9,680 nucleotides of DNA, from contig CAIMNF010000051.1 in assembly GCA_903842755.1 (NCBI GenBank), positions 1 to 9,680 of the forward strand, given 5' to 3'. The stretch comes from Oligoflexia bacterium. GTDB taxonomy: Bacteria > Bdellovibrionota > UBA1018 > CAIMNF01. The position numbers were made by a program, and so were the translations under genes. This document shows positions 6,828-9,680 of the stretch, in pieces. The notes below the pieces were generated by a model. It saw only the letters and a list, made by a program, of their open reading frames with translations, was not told the DNA's origin and did not search any database. Position 1 is the stretch's first letter. Every line of letters starts with the position of its first letter.

Positions 6828-7352
6828 ATGAAAATTAGTTTAATTTTTTTGTTTTTTGTCTTTGTCGTTTTTTCGCAAGCTGATGCGGGTGTTCTCTGTT
6901 CTGTTGCGTTGAATTCGGAAGCGGTTGGAAACGGTCAGGCACCGCTTTCTTTTTTTAATCGGGACGAATACAAGCGACAGTATAAAAAAGAGAAGCTTCC
7001 CGTAAATTTAGTCATTTCGCTAAAACAACAGCGAAAACTAATTAAAAACCTAAACGAATCCCAGCGGGCAATGGTGTTTGGACGGTATAGTAGCTACCGG
7101 GTCTATCGGAACATGGAAATAGTGGGTGCGTATCGCGGAAGTGCCACTCGAGTAAAAATTAGTTTGATCGAGGAGGTCAAAGGTGACCACCAATCGGTCA
7201 TTCAACTCGTGAATGCCGATCCTCGAACGCAAAAGGGAGCGCTTCTGATTGCTCGTGGAATTGATCAAGCCGAGGGAAAGATGGAACATCGCCTGTTAGC
7301 CCGGGCTGTTCGAGAGGTGATTTCTAGTGGGAGGAGTGAATTTCGAGATTAG
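6828..7352 (+). CDS. Small exported protein of unknown function
   Basis: I do not recognise this family. The 174-residue product begins with a clear Sec signal peptide: MKISLIFLFFVFVVFSQADA, with likely signal peptidase I cleavage after ADA (residue 20). The sequence GVLC just after it does not fit a lipobox. The mature protein is basic and rich in Lys, Arg and Gln (for example ISLKQQRKLIKNL). A probable helical N-terminal part is followed by a section that could be beta-stranded (VGAYRGSATRVKISLIEEV) and a helical tail. A TTG at 6813 would add five residues, but the ATG at 6828 gives the natural signal-peptide start and is preferred; there is no strong Shine-Dalgarno for either. It follows the dabB-dabA fusion by 68 bp on the same strand and could be co-transcribed, but nothing in the sequence ties it to carbon uptake. 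Confidence 0.75.
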   Translation: MKISLIFLFFVFVVFSQADAGVLCSVALNSEAVGNGQAPLSFFNRDEYKRQYKKEKLPVNLVISLKQQRKLIKNLNESQRAMVFGRYSSYRVYRNMEIVGAYRGSATRVKISLIEEVKGDHQSVIQLVNADPRTQKGALLIARGIDQAEGKMEHRLLARAVREVISSGRSEFRD

Positions 7353-7379
7353 CCTTTGGGGTATTGACTCTTAGGCTAA
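7349..7379. terminator. Stem-loop between convergent genes, possible weak bidirectional terminator
   Basis: TTAGCCT (7349-7355) pairs perfectly with AGGCTAA (7373-7379). An inner GGGT/ACTC helix can extend the structure. The arms contain the TAG stop of the small exported protein (7350-7352) and the TAG stop of the SWIM protein on the other strand (7376-7378). No T run follows on either strand, so it is not a canonical Rho-independent terminator. Position between tail-to-tail genes is the main argument. Confidence 0.4.
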
Positions 7380-8566
7380 AATGTTGGTCCGCTGGTGCTT
7401 CCTGTTTTCATTCCGAAGTGGATGTCCCAGCGATGAGTGGCTTTTGCTTCTGATTCGTAAAGGGTGAGAATCTCGTCGGATCTGTGTGCTCTTTTTAACG
7501 CGTCGGCGACGAGGTGGGCGAGTTGATCGCGTTTATAAAAGAGGCTACGACCATTCTCGTTGGCCTCATTTAGGGGAAAGTGCTTTAGCTTCTCGTGGAA
7601 GTAGTCGGCTACTTTTGACCACGACGCTACATCATTGATTCGATCAATGACTTCAGAGGCTTTGCGGCAAAGTTGATAATCATCTTCGAATTGGGCGTTC
7701 AATAAAAAAAGAAGCTTTTCGTAGTTTGACCAATTGCTTTTTTTAATGGCAAGGAACCCAATTTTCAAACAACTTGAAATTTGCGAAACTGAATCCCCAT
7801 CATCATCATCGGTCTCAATGTAGGGAATTGCACGCTTCAGTAAAAATAGAGTAAGTTCGATGACTAAGTCATGGGCCCCGAAGTTCATCAGATTGGTGAG
7901 GTTTTTCTTGACCCGACTGAAATTAGCCTGAGATCCTTCATCGGACCCATGACTTTGCCCTGTCGAAAATGACGTAATTGAAGTGATTTCTTTTCTTATG
8001 CTGGACGCGATTTCCCTCGTTTTTCCAGCCTCGATTCTTGACCGATCCAAAAGATCGAGCCGTAGTTCAGGGTGTTGAGTAGCGAATTGGGTGATGATTT
8101 CAATAAGGGATTCTTTTGACTCTGCTTTTAAAAAAACAGTGAGTTCGCTCAATGGATCTGTAGAAAAAGGTGAGCCTTCAAACTCGTCTTCGAGATCGTC
8201 TTGACGGGGCCCCTCTTTTAGGCGCCTTAATCGAAAATCGGACAATTTGATTTCAGGCGCATCATTTCCTTGTTTGATCGAATCTAGATAGGCAAACAGA
8301 GTAGCAATTGCGTGTTTGCATCTACTCCGATAGGGGCAGGTGCAACGAGAGCTTAGTTTTGGCTCGCCGGCGTTTTCGGTAAAAGTCACCAGCGTGATGT
8401 AGGCATCTGTTCCAGAAACGGTGGCGAGAATGCCTTCCGCGCAGGTGACCAAGTCTTTCACAAGGTCATTTTTAAAATAGTTTTCTCCGCGCTGAAGAAC
8501 GCGCGAACCTACCCATGACTCCAGGTCGCTCCAGGAAATATGTTGAAGGTGATTGATAAACTTCAT
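7376..8566 (-). CDS. SWIM zinc-finger protein
   Basis: The product is a 396-residue soluble protein with a SWIM zinc finger near its N-terminus: CTCPYRSRCKH supplies C75, C77, C83 and H85 (CxCx5CxH). It is preceded by the usual SWIM lead-in (RVLQRGENYF, then LATVSGTDAYITLV). The remaining 300 residues are predicted mostly helical, with an acidic patch (TDDDDGDS) and a repeat-like C-terminal part (YEKLLFLLN, ADYFHEKLK, DEILTLYESEAK). SWIM domains bind DNA, RNA or protein, and bacterial copies often accompany SNF2 helicases; none is here. The frame stays open to an ATG at 8737, but ATG 8566 is preferred. It gives the family-like N-terminus, the added 57 residues resemble nothing, and a TATAAT promoter lies inside that extension. 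The C-terminus stops soon after a helical repeat and may be shortened relative to relatives. No clear Shine-Dalgarno is seen. Confidence 0.85.
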   Translation of the reverse strand: MKFINHLQHISWSDLESWVGSRVLQRGENYFKNDLVKDLVTCAEGILATVSGTDAYITLVTFTENAGEPKLSSRCTCPYRSRCKHAIATLFAYLDSIKQGNDAPEIKLSDFRLRRLKEGPRQDDLEDEFEGSPFSTDPLSELTVFLKAESKESLIEIITQFATQHPELRLDLLDRSRIEAGKTREIASSIRKEITSITSFSTGQSHGSDEGSQANFSRVKKNLTNLMNFGAHDLVIELTLFLLKRAIPYIETDDDDGDSVSQISSCLKIGFLAIKKSNWSNYEKLLFLLNAQFEDDYQLCRKASEVIDRINDVASWSKVADYFHEKLKHFPLNEANENGRSLFYKRDQLAHLVADALKRAHRSDEILTLYESEAKATHRWDIHFGMKTGSTSGPTF

Positions 8567-8851
8567 GGTATATGTACTTACCCGCATGAACAAAAAAAAA
8601 CTAGCGTGATGATTCGGGACGTGCTCGAAATAGAAAAGAGCGCTAAACTTCGGATTGAAACCTATTATAACTGCCCCCCAACTGTGCTGAAAAAACCGAA
8701 AAATCTCTTTAAAAACGGTATATTCGACGAATTTCACAATTTAGCACAGGGTGCAATGAGACTAATCTACGTGTTTATCGCAAAAAGAGCGTAACTTCCC
8801 CTTTGGCGTCAGCAGAGTGAGGGGGCAGTTTGCAATCGTCTAATCTAACGC
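8567..8851. other. 285-bp non-coding stretch between the SWIM and protease genes
   Basis: No credible gene is seen here. The stretch holds the candidate SWIM promoter and a perfect 10-bp inverted repeat: AACTGCCCCC (8669-8678) against GGGGGCAGTT (8821-8830). The left arm abuts the promoter -10 box. CCCCT (8798-8802) and AGGGG (8820-8824) could form a weak hairpin after the protease gene. An 8-base direct repeat CTAATCTA occurs at 8762-8769 and 8840-8847. A plus-strand frame through the region starts inside the SWIM gene and has no protein-like character. Confidence 0.5.
8664..8693 (-). promoter_or_regulatory. Candidate sigma-70 promoter for the SWIM gene
   Basis: On the minus strand, TTTTCA (8688-8693) and a perfect TATAAT (8664-8669) are separated by 18 bp. 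Transcription would begin near 8657 and leave a leader of about 90 nt before the ATG at 8566. This fits the downstream start and argues against coding use of 8567-8737. The leader contains an eight- to nine-base T run on the minus strand near 8596-8604 without a preceding strong hairpin. Confidence 0.45.
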
Positions 8852-9680
8852 CTATTTGGAAGTGAACTCAAAATTCGCACCCATAATTTTTGCAATTGCA
8901 AAAAAATCTTGGGAAAACTGGCCAGAGCTTGAGACAAACACCGACGTTTGTGTTGGAATATCCTTATTCTTTCCTTTGTCCGCAGGACCGCCACTTAATA
9001 CTCCGTAAATGTTTCCGCCACTACTCAGCATAGGACTACCCGAGTCACCAAAGCTTGTCCCAACATTTTTTCCGGTTGGCCTTCCATTCCAATTAAAGAC
9101 TGAAACACCTAGTGATTTTGAATATCCACGAGTGTTTAAGACGCCATTTGTTTCATCGATTTTCGTTAGTGTTGTAGATCCTGCTCTCTTTGTACCCGCA
9201 CCTGTGATGAGAATGGCTTCTTCGTCATTTCTCCCGTACCCAACTAGGGTCACGGTTTCACCTAACTTCGGCGATCTGTTCATTATTTTAGGATAAACGG
9301 GCGGTTTTTTGATGCTTTGGGGATCAAAGAGGATGATGGCCATATCGGTGTCACCCCTCGTTGCTTCTTCTTTAAAATAGCCAGGATGACAAATAATCGA
9401 TTCACCTTCGATTGTTTCATTGTTAAAATTAAAATTAACGTTCTTCGAATGGACAGCAGATTTTCCGCCGTCACAATCTACGCAATGAGCAGCAGTAAGT
9501 AACGTTCCCTTGCCAATGAGTGTTCCGGTACACATCGCTCCATCGGCAAGTATAGAATTTGCTTTGATATTCAATTGAACGACCGCTGGAAAGCTACTTG
9601 TTTCTAAACCGTTGGGAATTGAATCAGCGCAGGTTATTTTTCCTACTGCTTTAGCCAACGTTAAAAAATCGCTTAATTGA
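8852..9680 (-). CDS. Secreted S1-family (chymotrypsin-fold) serine protease, 5' end outside the window
   Basis: The catalytic triad of family S1 is complete: His in TLLTAAHCV, Asp in DTDMAIILFD, and Ser in FGDSGSPM. Counting from the TTG at 9658, these are H58, D105 and S206. C43 and C59 match the conserved disulfide around the catalytic His; C62 and C90 may form an extra one. The residue six before the catalytic Ser, which sets S1-pocket charge in trypsin (Asp189), is Gly, so trypsin-like Arg/Lys preference is not predicted. No IVGG-type activation site is visible; the mature domain opens around SSFPAVVQLN. The frame stays open to the right edge (encoding QLSDFLTLAKAV before the visible domain), so the real start and any signal peptide lie beyond 9680. 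The TTG at 9658 is therefore probably not the start. An exported role is inferred from the cysteines and family, not from a visible signal peptide. Confidence 0.88.
   Translation of the reverse strand, partial: QLSDFLTLAKAVGKITCADSIPNGLETSSFPAVVQLNIKANSILADGAMCTGTLIGKGTLLTAAHCVDCDGGKSAVHSKNVNFNFNNETIEGESIICHPGYFKEEATRGDTDMAIILFDPQSIKKPPVYPKIMNRSPKLGETVTLVGYGRNDEEAILITGAGTKRAGSTTLTKIDETNGVLNTRGYSKSLGVSVFNWNGRPTGKNVGTSFGDSGSPMLSSGGNIYGVLSGGPADKGKNKDIPTQTSVFVSSSGQFSQDFFAIAKIMGANFEFTSK

Noticed and set aside
8567..8737. N-terminal extension of the SWIM protein from an ATG at 8737
   Set aside because: The added 57 residues do not resemble a SWIM protein, a candidate promoter with a perfect TATAAT lies inside the segment, and the ATG at 8566 gives the family-like N-terminus.
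8540..8794. Plus-strand 84-codon frame covering the SWIM upstream region
   Set aside because: It starts inside the SWIM gene, has no ribosome site, and its product has no domain or signal character. It is best explained as chance in an intergenic region.

Overview
The window carries eight protein-coding genes and no recognisable rRNA, tRNA, CRISPR array or insertion sequence. Moderate base composition, several exported proteins of unknown family, a secreted S1-type protease and a stand-alone SWIM zinc-finger protein would fit a predatory or free-living Gram-negative such as a member of the Bdellovibrionota. That placement is an impression from gene content, not from a phylogenetic marker, and is low to moderate confidence.

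Left part (1-2181). A TetR-family regulator (58-804) starts inside a 15-bp tandem repeat that triplicates its start codon. It overlaps queC (801-1514, preQ0 synthase of the 7-deazaguanine/queuosine pathway) by four bases in an ATGA arrangement, so the two are probably translationally coupled. queC runs tail-to-tail into a small secreted protein on the minus strand (1495-2124), with 20 bp of coding overlap.

Centre (2182-6759). A NhaR-like LysR regulator (minus strand) is divergent from a 1205-residue gene, across an 87-bp control region with a LysR-type dyad. The large gene is the main point of interest: one uninterrupted reading frame joins a DabB-like proton-conducting membrane subunit (NuoL/antiporter family, about residues 1-430) to a complete-looking DabA (UPF0753/DUF2309, about residues 460-1205). 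The zinc/active-site residues of DabA are present. In characterised DAB/MpsAB inorganic-carbon transporters these are two separate proteins. The fusion suggests an obligate 1:1 one-polypeptide bicarbonate-accumulating complex, probably controlled by the adjacent LysR protein.

Right part (6760-9680). A small exported protein of unknown function (6828-7352) converges on a SWIM zinc-finger protein (7376-8566, minus) at a short dyad that contains both stop codons. After a 285-bp non-coding stretch with a candidate promoter, a chymotrypsin-fold (S1) protease (8852-9680, minus) runs off the right edge without its N-terminus.
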